The notes under the pieces were generated by a model that saw only the letters and a list, made by a program, of their open reading frames with translations, searched no databases and had not been told where the DNA came from. Source: Ferrovibrio sp041906005 (GTDB lineage: Bacteria; Pseudomonadota; Alphaproteobacteria; Ferrovibrionales; Ferrovibrionaceae). Taken from it: 64,000 nt of DNA. Positions 52,482-60,703 of the stretch are shown in pieces (position 1 is the stretch's first letter; every line of letters starts with the position of its first letter). The DNA lies in NCBI RefSeq assembly GCF_041906005.1, contig NZ_JAYRJY010000001.1, positions 2,480,001 through 2,544,000 on the forward strand, given 5' to 3'. Both the position numbers and the translations under genes were made by a program.

Positions 52482-53846
52482 GTGAGCAATTTCATCGAAA
52501 GCTACCGCGGCTCAGTCGCCGCCTGGGAATGCGACCAGTATGGCCACATGAACGTGCAGTTCTATACCGCGCGCTTCAGCGATGCCGCGGCCAGCGTGCT
52601 GCTGGCGGCCGGCTTCGGCCGCAAGGCTTTCGTCGAGCAGCGGCTTGGTATCGCCGCCGTGCAGTCGGACCTGAAATACCTGGCCGAGTTGCATGCCGGC
52701 GACCTGATCCGTATGGAAAGCGGCGTCACGATGGCCGAAGGCAGGAAGCTGCGCTTCCATCACCGGCTCTACAACACCGAAAGCGGGCAGCTCTGCATGA
52801 CCGCCGATGTGTTCGGGCTCTGCCTCGATCTGGAGTCGCGCAAATCCGTCACCCTCCCGGCCGATATCGAGGCCGGCTTCCAGCGCGTGCTGGTGCGGGC
52901 CGACGAACCGCCCGTTGCCATGGCGCTGCCGCCGGTTGAACACGGCTTCCTGCCCAGCGGCCGTACCTTGGTCGCATCCTGGGAATGCGATCGCATGGGG
53001 CACATGAATGTGCAGTTTTATCTCGCGCGCTTTGCCGAGGCCGAGAAGCAGGTGCTGCTGGCGCTGGGCTATGGTCCGACGCGCCGCCGCGCCGACAGGG
53101 TGGCCGTGCGGCCGTTGCGGCATCGCATCCAGTTCAAGCGCGAGAATCACGAGGGCGCCGTGCTGCGCCTGCGCAGCGGCATCCGTGCCGTGGAAGCCGA
53201 CCGCTTGCATCTCTATCACGAACTCTATGAGGACGAGACCGGCGTGCTGTCGGCCACCTGCGAGGGCACGGTGATCCTCGATGCGCTGGATGGCAGCGGC
53301 GCGCTGCCCCTGCCAGCCGACATGCGGCAGGCGGCGGAGACACTCGCCGCACAGCTCGTGGCGCCATCGCCGCCCGGCCCGGCCGGCAGCCTGCCCGTTC
53401 CATCGACGCCGGTGGATGGCATGTTCGAAACCTGCCGCGGCGCGGTCGACCGCTGGGAGGCGGAAGAAACCGGTCGGATGGCCACGCGTTTCTATATGGC
53501 GCGGTTCTCGGAAGCGGCCGGCAATATGCTGGCCGGCGGCGATCTGACCGCCGACCAGATGCGGCAGCAGGGCCTGGGGTCGGCGGCGCTGGATTATGCG
53601 ATCGACTATATGCGGCCGCTGAATGTGGGCGATGCTTATTACACCCGAACCGGTATCCTGGAACTGCGTGAGAAGACCTGGCGCTTTTGCCATTTCCTGC
53701 TCGACAGCAACACCCATAAGCCGCTGGCCCGGGCCGAGATCATCGCCGTGCTGTTTGATCTGAAGGCGCGCAAGTCCATCGTGATGCCCGATCATGTACG
53801 GCGATCGTTTTCCAAGCGGCTGGTGATGCCGCAGCCGGCGGAATAG
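52482..53846 (+). CDS. Triple hotdog-fold acyl-CoA thioesterase-like protein
   Basis: 454 residues from a GTG at 52482 (reading MSNFIESYRG); the frame is open further upstream. It contains three tandem 4-hydroxybenzoyl-CoA thioesterase-type domains at about 5-135, 160-285 and 315-445. The first two have the active-site pattern WECD-x2-GHMN (Asp18, His22, Asn24; Asp170, His174, Asn176). In the third these positions read Glu328, Arg332 and Ala334, so it has probably lost catalysis. The context with a crotonase and TetR suggests acyl-CoA metabolism. Confidence 0.82.
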   Translation: MSNFIESYRGSVAAWECDQYGHMNVQFYTARFSDAAASVLLAAGFGRKAFVEQRLGIAAVQSDLKYLAELHAGDLIRMESGVTMAEGRKLRFHHRLYNTESGQLCMTADVFGLCLDLESRKSVTLPADIEAGFQRVLVRADEPPVAMALPPVEHGFLPSGRTLVASWECDRMGHMNVQFYLARFAEAEKQVLLALGYGPTRRRADRVAVRPLRHRIQFKRENHEGAVLRLRSGIRAVEADRLHLYHELYEDETGVLSATCEGTVILDALDGSGALPLPADMRQAAETLAAQLVAPSPPGPAGSLPVPSTPVDGMFETCRGAVDRWEAEETGRMATRFYMARFSEAAGNMLAGGDLTADQMRQQGLGSAALDYAIDYMRPLNVGDAYYTRTGILELREKTWRFCHFLLDSNTHKPLARAEIIAVLFDLKARKSIVMPDHVRRSFSKRLVMPQPAE

Positions 53847-53868
53847 GGCGACGAGGGGAAGCGGCAGC

Positions 53869-54807
53869 ATGGAAACCCTGCTCAATGTCTCGCTGCCATT
53901 CTTCGGCCTGATCTTCACCGGCTATGCCGCCGGCTACACGCGACTGATCACCGCCCAGGCCTATCTGGGCCTGAATGCCTTTGTGATCTGGTTCGCCCTG
54001 CCGGCCATGCTGTTCCTCAAGATGTCGGAAGCGCCGGTCTTCGAGGCATTCGATCCGAAATTCGTTGCCGCCTATACCGGCGGCGGGCTGCTGGCTTATG
54101 GCCTGGTGGTGGGTCTCAGCCGCCTGCTGTTTCCGATGAAATGGGGCGAACGCGCCGTGCAGGGCATGGGCGCCAGCTTCGGCAATGTCGGCTTCATGGG
54201 GCTGCCGATCCTGGTGACGCTGTTCGGCGATGCCGCCGTGCTGCCGGCCGTGCTGGTAATCGTGTTCGACCATATCCTGCTGATCCCGCTCACCACCGCG
54301 ATCATCGAGGGCAGCGGCGGCGGCCATGCCTCGCTGGGGGCGATCTTCCGCAAGGTCGCCATCGGCATGAGCCGTAATCCGCTGATCCTCTCCACCTTCG
54401 CGGGCCTGATCTGGGGCCTGACCGGCTGGCACTTGCCGGTGCCACTGCATGCCCTGTTCAAGCTGCTGTCGGATGCCTCGGCGCCCTGCGCGCTGTTCGC
54501 GCTGGGGCTGACGCTGGTGGGCCGGCCGATCTCGGAAGGGCTGGAACAGGTGACGCTCACCGCCATCGGCAAGCTAGCGATCCATCCGCTGCTGGTCTGG
54601 ATTCTGGCGGCCTATGTGCTGAAGCTGGATGCGTTCCTCACGGCGGTTGCGGTGATCCAGGCTTCGATGCCTACGGCGGCGAATGTCTATATCCTTGCCA
54701 CCGCCACCAATACCTATGTGCAGCGCACTTCCAGCACCATCCTGGTGACGACGATGATCGCCACCGTCACCGTCTCGGCCTTCATGGTACTGTTCACGGC
54801 TTATTAG
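53869..54807 (+). CDS. AEC family transporter
   Basis: 312 residues with about ten hydrophobic helices, typical length for the auxin efflux carrier/MdcF family. Motifs include FVIWFALPAMLFLKMSEAP, FGNVGFMGLPIL and IQASMPTAANVYILA. Members move malonate, malate or other organic anions; the substrate is unclear. The 3' end overlaps a converging ABC permease gene by 4 bases. Confidence 0.9.
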   Translation: METLLNVSLPFFGLIFTGYAAGYTRLITAQAYLGLNAFVIWFALPAMLFLKMSEAPVFEAFDPKFVAAYTGGGLLAYGLVVGLSRLLFPMKWGERAVQGMGASFGNVGFMGLPILVTLFGDAAVLPAVLVIVFDHILLIPLTTAIIEGSGGGHASLGAIFRKVAIGMSRNPLILSTFAGLIWGLTGWHLPVPLHALFKLLSDASAPCALFALGLTLVGRPISEGLEQVTLTAIGKLAIHPLLVWILAAYVLKLDAFLTAVAVIQASMPTAANVYILATATNTYVQRTSSTILVTTMIATVTVSAFMVLFTAY

Positions 54808-55721
54808 ACGGTTTCGCGGATTTTCTCGCGGTCGCCGTTGCGCTTCAGACCCGGCAGGATCTTCGGCGCCGCCAGCATCAGCAGCACCAGCGCGCCGGTG
54901 GCGAATTTCAGGTCGGTGGGCGCCAGTCCCAGCGCCAGGCAGACCGAGATGATCTGGAAATAGACCACCGCGCCAATGATGGGTGCCAGCAACTGCCGCC
55001 ACACGCTGTCGCGGCCCGTGATCAGTTCGCCGATGATCACGGCGGCCAGGCCGTTGATCAGCACGCCGAAGCCGATATTCACATCGGAAAAGCCCTGCGA
55101 CTGCACGATCAGTGCGCCGGCAAAGGCGCAGAGCGCGCCGGCCGCGCCGAAACCCAGCACGATATGCCACCAGCTGTGGATGCCCTGGGCCTCGGCCATG
55201 TCGAGATTGGCGCCCACGGCGCGGAAGGCGATGCCTTTTTCCGTGCGCAGGAAGGCATAGGCCAGGCCCAGCAGCAAGGAGACGCCAATGCCGAGGAAGA
55301 CGATCTTCTGCCACAGCGTGTTGTTCATGCCGGGCCAGATCATGTCGAACAGGTTGTCGAACTGAAACAGCGCGATGTTGGAGCGCCCCATGATGCGCAG
55401 GTTGATGCTGTAGATCATGGTGACGATGATGATCCCGGCCAGCAGCGATGAGATGCGGAATTTCAGCGACACCATCGCGGTGGCCGAGCCGGCCAGGAAG
55501 CCGCCAAAAGTGCCGGCCAGGATGGCCAGCGGCGGGCTGAAGCCGGCCGCGATCATGGCGCCGGCCACGCAGCCGCCAATGGGAAAGCTGCCTTCGCTGG
55601 TGAGGTCGGGAAAACTGAGCAGCCGGAAAGGCAGCATCACCCCGAAAGCGACGAAGGCATAGATCAGGCTTTGCGCCAGTGTCACCGGCACCAGCTCGTA
55701 GAACCGCAGCAGGATATCCAT
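54804..55721 (-). CDS. ABC transporter permease (TrpY-like, BPD_transp_2)
   Basis: 305 residues with about eight to ten helices and the branched-chain-type permease fold. SFPDLTSEGSFPIGGCVAG near the N-terminus and VNIGFGVLINGLAAVIIGE are typical of permeases paired with ABC_sub_bind proteins, such as TrpXYZ for tryptophan. Last gene of a three-gene importer operon. It ends inside the AEC gene on the other strand. Confidence 0.87.
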   Translation of the reverse strand: MDILLRFYELVPVTLAQSLIYAFVAFGVMLPFRLLSFPDLTSEGSFPIGGCVAGAMIAAGFSPPLAILAGTFGGFLAGSATAMVSLKFRISSLLAGIIIVTMIYSINLRIMGRSNIALFQFDNLFDMIWPGMNNTLWQKIVFLGIGVSLLLGLAYAFLRTEKGIAFRAVGANLDMAEAQGIHSWWHIVLGFGAAGALCAFAGALIVQSQGFSDVNIGFGVLINGLAAVIIGELITGRDSVWRQLLAPIIGAVVYFQIISVCLALGLAPTDLKFATGALVLLMLAAPKILPGLKRNGDREKIRETV

Positions 55722-55727
55722 GATGCC

Positions 55728-56507
55728 TTAGCCAGCCAGAAGGATGCGGTCTTCCTTGTGGCGGAAGCGCGCAATCAGATCGTTGATGCCGAGGCCGGCC
55801 TTTTCCTCGCCCTTCGCCAGCAATAGAACCCTGCCGGCATCCAGCATCAGCAGCGTATCGCCGCAATCGATGGCGTGTTGCATGTTATGCGTCACCATCA
55901 GCGTGGTGAGCTTGCGTTCCTGCACCACACGCATGGTGGCCGCCAGAACGCGCTCGGCGGTCACCGGATCAAGCGCTGCCGTGTGCTCATCCAGCAGCAG
56001 CAGCTTGGGTTCGCCCAGCACCGCCATGATCAGCGACACGGCCTGGCGCTGGCCGCCCGACAGCGCGTCGATGTTGTCGCCCAGGCGGTTCTCCAGTCCC
56101 AGCCCCAGCAGGCTGAGTTCAGTGCGGTAGCGGGCACGGCGTTCCGCCGTCAGGCCCCAGCGCAAGCGGTGGGGTTCGGAGCGCAATTCGGCCAACAGCA
56201 GGTTTTCCTCCACCGTCATGCCGGCGGCAGTACCGATCATCGGGTCCTGGAATACCCGTGCGACGAGGCGGGCGCGTTTCCAGGCCGGTTCTCGGGTTAC
56301 ATCCTCGCCATCGATGGCGATGCTGCCGCCGTCCAGGGGAAACTTGCCGGCGATGGCATTCAGCAGCGTGCTTTTGCCGGCGCCGTTTGAGCCGATCACC
56401 ACGCAGAAGGCGCCTTTGGCCAGGTCGAACCCGATGCCGTCCAGCGCAATCCGTTCGTTCGGCGTGCCGGGAAAAAAGCGTTTGCGCAGGTCAGTGACGG
56501 CCAACAT
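55728..56507 (-). CDS. ABC transporter ATP-binding protein (TrpZ-like)
   Basis: 259 residues. Walker A is IGSNGAGKSTLLNAIAG, the signature is ALSGGQRQAVSLIMA, and Walker B is LLLLDEHTAAL followed by the H-loop MVTHNMQHAI. An insertion-free core typical of the family. It lies 9 bases after the binding-protein gene and 6 bases before the permease gene, so all three are co-transcribed. Confidence 0.9.
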   Translation of the reverse strand: MLAVTDLRKRFFPGTPNERIALDGIGFDLAKGAFCVVIGSNGAGKSTLLNAIAGKFPLDGGSIAIDGEDVTREPAWKRARLVARVFQDPMIGTAAGMTVEENLLLAELRSEPHRLRWGLTAERRARYRTELSLLGLGLENRLGDNIDALSGGQRQAVSLIMAVLGEPKLLLLDEHTAALDPVTAERVLAATMRVVQERKLTTLMVTHNMQHAIDCGDTLLMLDAGRVLLLAKGEEKAGLGINDLIARFRHKEDRILLAG

Positions 56508-56516
56508 CGTGTCGGA

Positions 56517-57506
56517 TCACTCGGTCACGCATTTGCAGTCGGCCAGCTCGGCCGGCAGCTTGAGGTTCAGCTTTGCCAGCTGCTTGCCGCTGATTGCCGC
56601 CTCATGGTCGGCGGCCGAGGCGCGCACCGGCGGCAGGTCCTTCATCTTCGCGCCCTGTTTCAGGATTTTGTAGGCGACATTGGCGGCATTGGCGCCGACC
56701 TTGCCGTAATCAACGGCATAGCCGGCCAGCACGATGCCCTGCTTGGCGGCCTCGATACCGGCATTCAGCACGGGGATGCCGATCTGGCCGGCCGAGGCGG
56801 CGATCGCGGGCAGGCCGGGCTGGATCAGGCCGCCGGTGGGCGTATAGACCAGATCGGCCTGGCCTTTCAGGGCGGCGATGCGGATCGGGATATCGGCGGG
56901 ATTGTCGATACCGGCGCCCACAACGCTGAAGCCGTATTTGCCGGCCGTGGCCTTCACCTGCTCAAAGACGGCGAGGTTGTTGTCCTCACCCGGATTATAG
57001 GCCACGGCGATGCGCTTGGCATTGGGCAGCAGCTTGCGTGCGAAGGCCTGCACGGCATCCATATCCTGCTGATCGGAAGCGCCGGCCATGTCCTCGGCGC
57101 CTTCGGTCCAGCTTGGCACCAGGCTGGCCTTCACCGGATTGTTCACGGCGGCGTAGACAATGGGGATGCCGCTGCCTTTCAGGGCCTGCTTGGCCGCCTG
57201 GGTCACCGGGGTGGCGATGGTGTAGATCATCGCCGGCTTGGTTGCCTTCAGCTTGTTGAGCAGCTGCGGCAGGAGAGCCACGTCGAAATTCGCCTGATCG
57301 ATCTCGTAGACGACATCCTTGCCTTCGACGAGGCCAAGACGGGTCAGCTCGGCCTTGAAGGAGGAAACGGCTTTCTCAAGTTGCGGATGCGGGCCCCATT
57401 GCGCGATGCCGATCTTGATCGGCTGGGCCTGCGCCGAGGCGACGGAGACGCCGAGAAGAAGGGCCATGCCGGAAAGCATGCGGGCGAGATGCGAGAAAGC
57501 GTTCAT
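56517..57506 (-). CDS. ABC transporter substrate-binding protein (TrpX-like)
   Basis: 329 residues. Signal peptide with a hydrophobic core ending VASAQAQP. The mature protein belongs to the ABC_sub_bind family (PF04392): KIGIAQWGPHPQLEKAVSSF, IYTIATPVTQAAKQ, AKRIAVAYNPGEDNN and VLAGYAVDYGKVGANAANV. Relatives bind tryptophan or other aromatic amino acids in Gram-positives. The adjacent tryptophan 2,3-dioxygenase gene makes tryptophan or kynurenine the best guess. First gene of the operon. Confidence 0.88.
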   Translation of the reverse strand: MNAFSHLARMLSGMALLLGVSVASAQAQPIKIGIAQWGPHPQLEKAVSSFKAELTRLGLVEGKDVVYEIDQANFDVALLPQLLNKLKATKPAMIYTIATPVTQAAKQALKGSGIPIVYAAVNNPVKASLVPSWTEGAEDMAGASDQQDMDAVQAFARKLLPNAKRIAVAYNPGEDNNLAVFEQVKATAGKYGFSVVGAGIDNPADIPIRIAALKGQADLVYTPTGGLIQPGLPAIAASAGQIGIPVLNAGIEAAKQGIVLAGYAVDYGKVGANAANVAYKILKQGAKMKDLPPVRASAADHEAAISGKQLAKLNLKLPAELADCKCVTE

Positions 57507-57683
57507 GGAGGGGCCTCGCGGTTTTATGATGTGGTGCTGGATGTTTTAGGCATGAAAGAAATCGCTGTCCATGCGGATTTTCTCGTGCCACAGACATGCC
57601 GCGTCGTCCAGCGTCGCGGGGCTGTTTCGTTAGGCAGATTGCCGCTTTCCTGACATGCGGCGGCGCAAAGCGCGGGCAGGCTG

Positions 57684-58502
57684 CTAGAGTTTCGTGCGCA
57701 CCGACCACAGCTCGGGGAAAAAGCTGCGCTCCAATGCCTGGCGCAGATAGGCCACGCCGGCGCTGCCGCCGGTGCCCTGCCGCATGCCGATGATGCGTTC
57801 CACCGTCTTCATGTGGCGGAAGCGCCATTGCTGGAAGCTGTCTTCCACGTCCACCAGTTCCTCTGCCATCTCGTAGAGGTCGAAATGGGTCTCCGACTCG
57901 CGGTAGACGATCTGCCACAGGGCTTCGATGCGCGGATCGGCCTCATGCGGCTTGGTCACGTCGCGGTTCAGCACATCCTCGGGCACGGCCAGGCCACGGC
58001 GGGCCATCAGGCGCAGGGCTTCGTCATAGATGCTGGGTGACTCAAAAGCGGCCTGCAGGCGGGCGAAGATGTCGGCGCGATGCCGGTGAGGCTTCAGCAT
58101 CAGCGCGTTCTTGGCGCCCAGCTTGAATTCGATCAGGCGGTATTGCCAGGACTGGAAACCGGAAGACGAACCCAGCACCGGGCGGAAGCGCAGGTAATCC
58201 GCCGGTGTCATGGTGGACAGCACATCCCATGCCTGTATCAGCTGCATCTGCACGCGCGAGACGCGCGAGAGGCATTTGAAGGACGGACCCAGTTCGTCGG
58301 CGCGGATATGCCGCATCGCCGTGTCGAGTTCGCGGTTCAGCAGCGTCATCCACAATTCCTGCACCTGATGGATGACAATGAACAGCAACTCGTCATGTTC
58401 GGCGGAAAGCGGTTGCTGGGCCGACAGCAGGGTATCGAGCTTCAGGTAGTCGCCATAGCTCATCCGGTCGGAGAAATCGGTCTGGATGCCGTCGGTGGTC
58501 AT
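57684..58502 (-). CDS. kynA: Tryptophan 2,3-dioxygenase
   Basis: 272 residues, all-helical heme enzyme that opens the tryptophan indole ring to N-formylkynurenine. The proximal heme His is His230 in FRHMKTVERIIG, and the distal His45 lies in VIHQVQELWM. The segments RFRPVLGSSSGFQSWQYR and GTGGSAGVAYL, which line the active site, are intact. It is transcribed toward the ABC importer, 178 bases away, and is divergent from the kynureninase-like gene with a shared palindrome. Confidence 0.96.
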   Translation of the reverse strand: MTTDGIQTDFSDRMSYGDYLKLDTLLSAQQPLSAEHDELLFIVIHQVQELWMTLLNRELDTAMRHIRADELGPSFKCLSRVSRVQMQLIQAWDVLSTMTPADYLRFRPVLGSSSGFQSWQYRLIEFKLGAKNALMLKPHRHRADIFARLQAAFESPSIYDEALRLMARRGLAVPEDVLNRDVTKPHEADPRIEALWQIVYRESETHFDLYEMAEELVDVEDSFQQWRFRHMKTVERIIGMRQGTGGSAGVAYLRQALERSFFPELWSVRTKL

Positions 58503-58520
58503 GGGCTTGCTCCGTAAATA

Positions 58521-58536
58521 ATTTTAAGCTTAAAAT
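58521..58536. promoter_or_regulatory. Perfect 16-bp palindrome in the kynA / kynureninase-like divergent promoter
   Basis: ATTTTAAGCTTAAAAT, fully self-complementary, lies 18 bases before the kynA start and 42 bases before the other gene. It is the only AT-rich block in the 76-bp gap, and is a strong candidate for the site of a kynurenine- or tryptophan-responsive regulator. It overlaps where the kynA ribosome binding or promoter region must be. Confidence 0.65.
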
Positions 58537-58578
58537 ATCACGCCCGGCACGGAAAGGGCGAAAAGCGGGATACCTGCC

Positions 58579-59724
58579 TTGCTCGACCTGAAATCCCATT
58601 TCAGCCGCTTCTTAAGCAGCGACCCGCTGCGGCTGCATTTCGCCGCCCACAGCCATCATCCCTGGCCCGATGTCAGCCGCGACGCCCACCAGCAGGCCTG
58701 GGATGATGCGGCCCGCCTGATCGATGGTAAATGGGAGCTGATCCTGGGCGAAGTGCTGCCCGTGGCGCAGCGGCATATCGGGCGGCGACTGGGCTTAAGC
58801 GACCCGACAAGTATCGTATTCGCGCCGAACACCCACGAGTTGCTGATGCGGCTGCTCTCCTGCTGCCCGGCGGACCGGCCGCTGCGGGTGCTGACCAGCG
58901 ACAGCGAATTCCATTCCTTCAGCCGCCAGATCGCGCGGCTGGAGGAAGATGGTCTGGTGCAGGTGCAGCGCGTGGCGACCGAGCCGTTCGACAGCTTCGC
59001 AACGCGGTTCGCCGCCGTAGCCGGTTCCGGCTTCGACCTGATCTATCTCAGCCAGGTGTTCTTCAATTCCGGTTTCGCGGTCCTGGATCTGGACCGCATT
59101 GTTGCGGCAGCGGGCGATGCATTGCTGGCCGTGGACGGTTATCACGCCTTCATGGCGCGACCGGTGGACTGGTCGGCCTATCAGGGCCGCGCCTTCTATC
59201 TGGCTGGTGGCTACAAATACGCCATGGCGGGCGAGGGGGTCTGCTTCATGCATTGCCCGCCGGGCTGGGGCGCACGGCCGCGCGATACCGGCTGGTATGC
59301 TGCCTTTGGCGCATTAAGCAGCGCTGGCGATACGCGCGTGGCCTATGCGGAAAACGGCTGGCGCTTCATGGGCGCCACCTTCGATGCTTCCGGGCTGTAT
59401 CGCTTCAATGCCGTGCAAGGCTGGCTGCAGGCGCAGGGCATCACGGTGGCCATGATCCATGATCATGCCTTGGCCTTGCAGCGGCATTTCATCGCCGGTC
59501 TGCCCAGGTTTCTGCCGCCCGAACGGCTGGTGGTGCCGCCAGCCAACCCGGCGCGCGGCAACTTCCTCACCTTCGATCTCGACGATGCCGAAGCGATGCA
59601 TCGCCGGCTGACCGATGCCCATATCGTCACCGACCTGCGTGGCCGGCGCCTGCGCTTTGGCTTCGGCCTGCACCAGACCCTGGCCGACGTGGACGAACTG
59701 CTGCGGCGGCTTCAGAGTTTGTAG
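58579..59724 (+). CDS. Kynureninase-like class V PLP enzyme
   Basis: 381 residues from a TTG with GCGGGATA upstream; no ATG fits. Class V aminotransferase fold with the PLP Schiff-base lysine at Lys213 (LAGGYKYAMAGEG), the PLP-contacting Asp in LAVDGYHAF, and LYRFNAVQGWL near the C-terminal domain. It is shorter than classical kynureninase (about 415), and the N-terminal substrate loop reads AAHSHHPWPDV rather than the canonical NSLG. Its position opposite kynA argues for alanine release from kynurenine. The 3' end overlaps a converging aldolase gene by 13 bases. Confidence 0.72.
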   Translation: MLDLKSHFSRFLSSDPLRLHFAAHSHHPWPDVSRDAHQQAWDDAARLIDGKWELILGEVLPVAQRHIGRRLGLSDPTSIVFAPNTHELLMRLLSCCPADRPLRVLTSDSEFHSFSRQIARLEEDGLVQVQRVATEPFDSFATRFAAVAGSGFDLIYLSQVFFNSGFAVLDLDRIVAAAGDALLAVDGYHAFMARPVDWSAYQGRAFYLAGGYKYAMAGEGVCFMHCPPGWGARPRDTGWYAAFGALSSAGDTRVAYAENGWRFMGATFDASGLYRFNAVQGWLQAQGITVAMIHDHALALQRHFIAGLPRFLPPERLVVPPANPARGNFLTFDLDDAEAMHRRLTDAHIVTDLRGRRLRFGFGLHQTLADVDELLRRLQSL

Positions 59725-60494
59725 CCGGGATCCTTCGCATCCAGCATCCGCAGCAGGCCGGCCCAGGCCAGCCCGCTGACATCGATCTTCATGCCGCGCA
59801 CCTGCGCTTTCACCACTTCCTGCACCGTTCCCGGTGGCAGATGCAGCGGCCGCCCGCCGGCCAGGGCACGCACCTGCGCCTGGCAGGCACGTTCCAGCAG
59901 ATGGATGTTGAGAAAAGCCTGTGCCACGGTTTTGCCGCAGGCCAGCGTGCCATGGTTGCGCAGGATCATCAGGTTGTTCATGCCCAGATCCGCCACCAGC
60001 CGTTCGCGCTCGTCGAGATTCAGCGCGATGCCCTCGAAATCGTGGTAGCTGAGGTTGCTTAGCGCCACCATGGCGGTCTGGCTCAGAGGCAGCAGGCCCT
60101 CGGCCATGGCCGACACGGCGATGCCGTCGCCGGTATGCAGGTGCAGCACGCAGCCCACATCATGGCGCGCCGCATGCACGGCGGAATGAATGGTGAAGCC
60201 GGCCGGATTGATGATGCTGTCGGTGGGCGAGACGATGTTGCCGTCCAGATCCACCTTCACCAGCGAGGATGCCGTGATCTCATGGAACATCCAGCCATAG
60301 GGATTGATCAGGAAATGCTCCTCCGGGCCCGGCACGCGGGCTGAAATATGCGTGAAGATCAGATCGTCCCATCCGTAATGCGCCACCAGCCGGTAGGCGG
60401 CGGCCAGATCGACGCGGACCTGCCACTCCTCCTGACTCACTTGTGTACGAATAGTCTCGACGGATTTCAGGTTAGCGGCGGCTGGCGGCGTCAT
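59712..60494 (-). CDS. Class II aldolase/adducin family protein
   Basis: 260 residues. Metal-binding motifs HLHTG (in VLHLHTGDGIAV) and NHGTLACG are present, and the catalytic Glu region is less clear. Alpha-adducin-like members without the full aldolase active site are common in proteobacteria; it may act on a hydroxy acid or sugar phosphate. It is divergent from the TRAP transporter genes, suggesting it processes the imported substrate. Confidence 0.86.
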   Translation of the reverse strand: MTPPAAANLKSVETIRTQVSQEEWQVRVDLAAAYRLVAHYGWDDLIFTHISARVPGPEEHFLINPYGWMFHEITASSLVKVDLDGNIVSPTDSIINPAGFTIHSAVHAARHDVGCVLHLHTGDGIAVSAMAEGLLPLSQTAMVALSNLSYHDFEGIALNLDERERLVADLGMNNLMILRNHGTLACGKTVAQAFLNIHLLERACQAQVRALAGGRPLHLPPGTVQEVVKAQVRGMKIDVSGLAWAGLLRMLDAKDPGYKL

Positions 60495-60616
60495 GTGGTC
60501 CTCCCGAAATTGTTATTTTGAATTTTAGTCTGGGGCAGGCGCGGTTTGGCGTCAAACACCTGTTTGTGCAGTGCGAACGAGGCGGCTGTGCGAAAAACAT
60601 GCTTGCCGGCCGCCGT

Positions 60617-60624
60617 GTATACAG
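60617..60624. promoter_or_regulatory. Candidate GntR-type site before the TRAP operon
   Basis: TGTATACA is a perfect 8-bp palindrome 80 bases before the TRAP binding-protein start and within 130 bases of the divergent aldolase gene. GntR/FCD regulators of TRAP operons often use such TGTATACA cores. A second weaker inverted repeat CAAAC-ACCT-GTTTG lies at about 60554-60567. Low confidence because the motif is short. Confidence 0.3.
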
Positions 60625-60703
60625 CCAATGATGCGGGTCCCAACGAAGTGATCCATATCATAAAAAGGCCGGTCCCGGCCGAAACACACCTTGGGAGGAA
60701 ACG

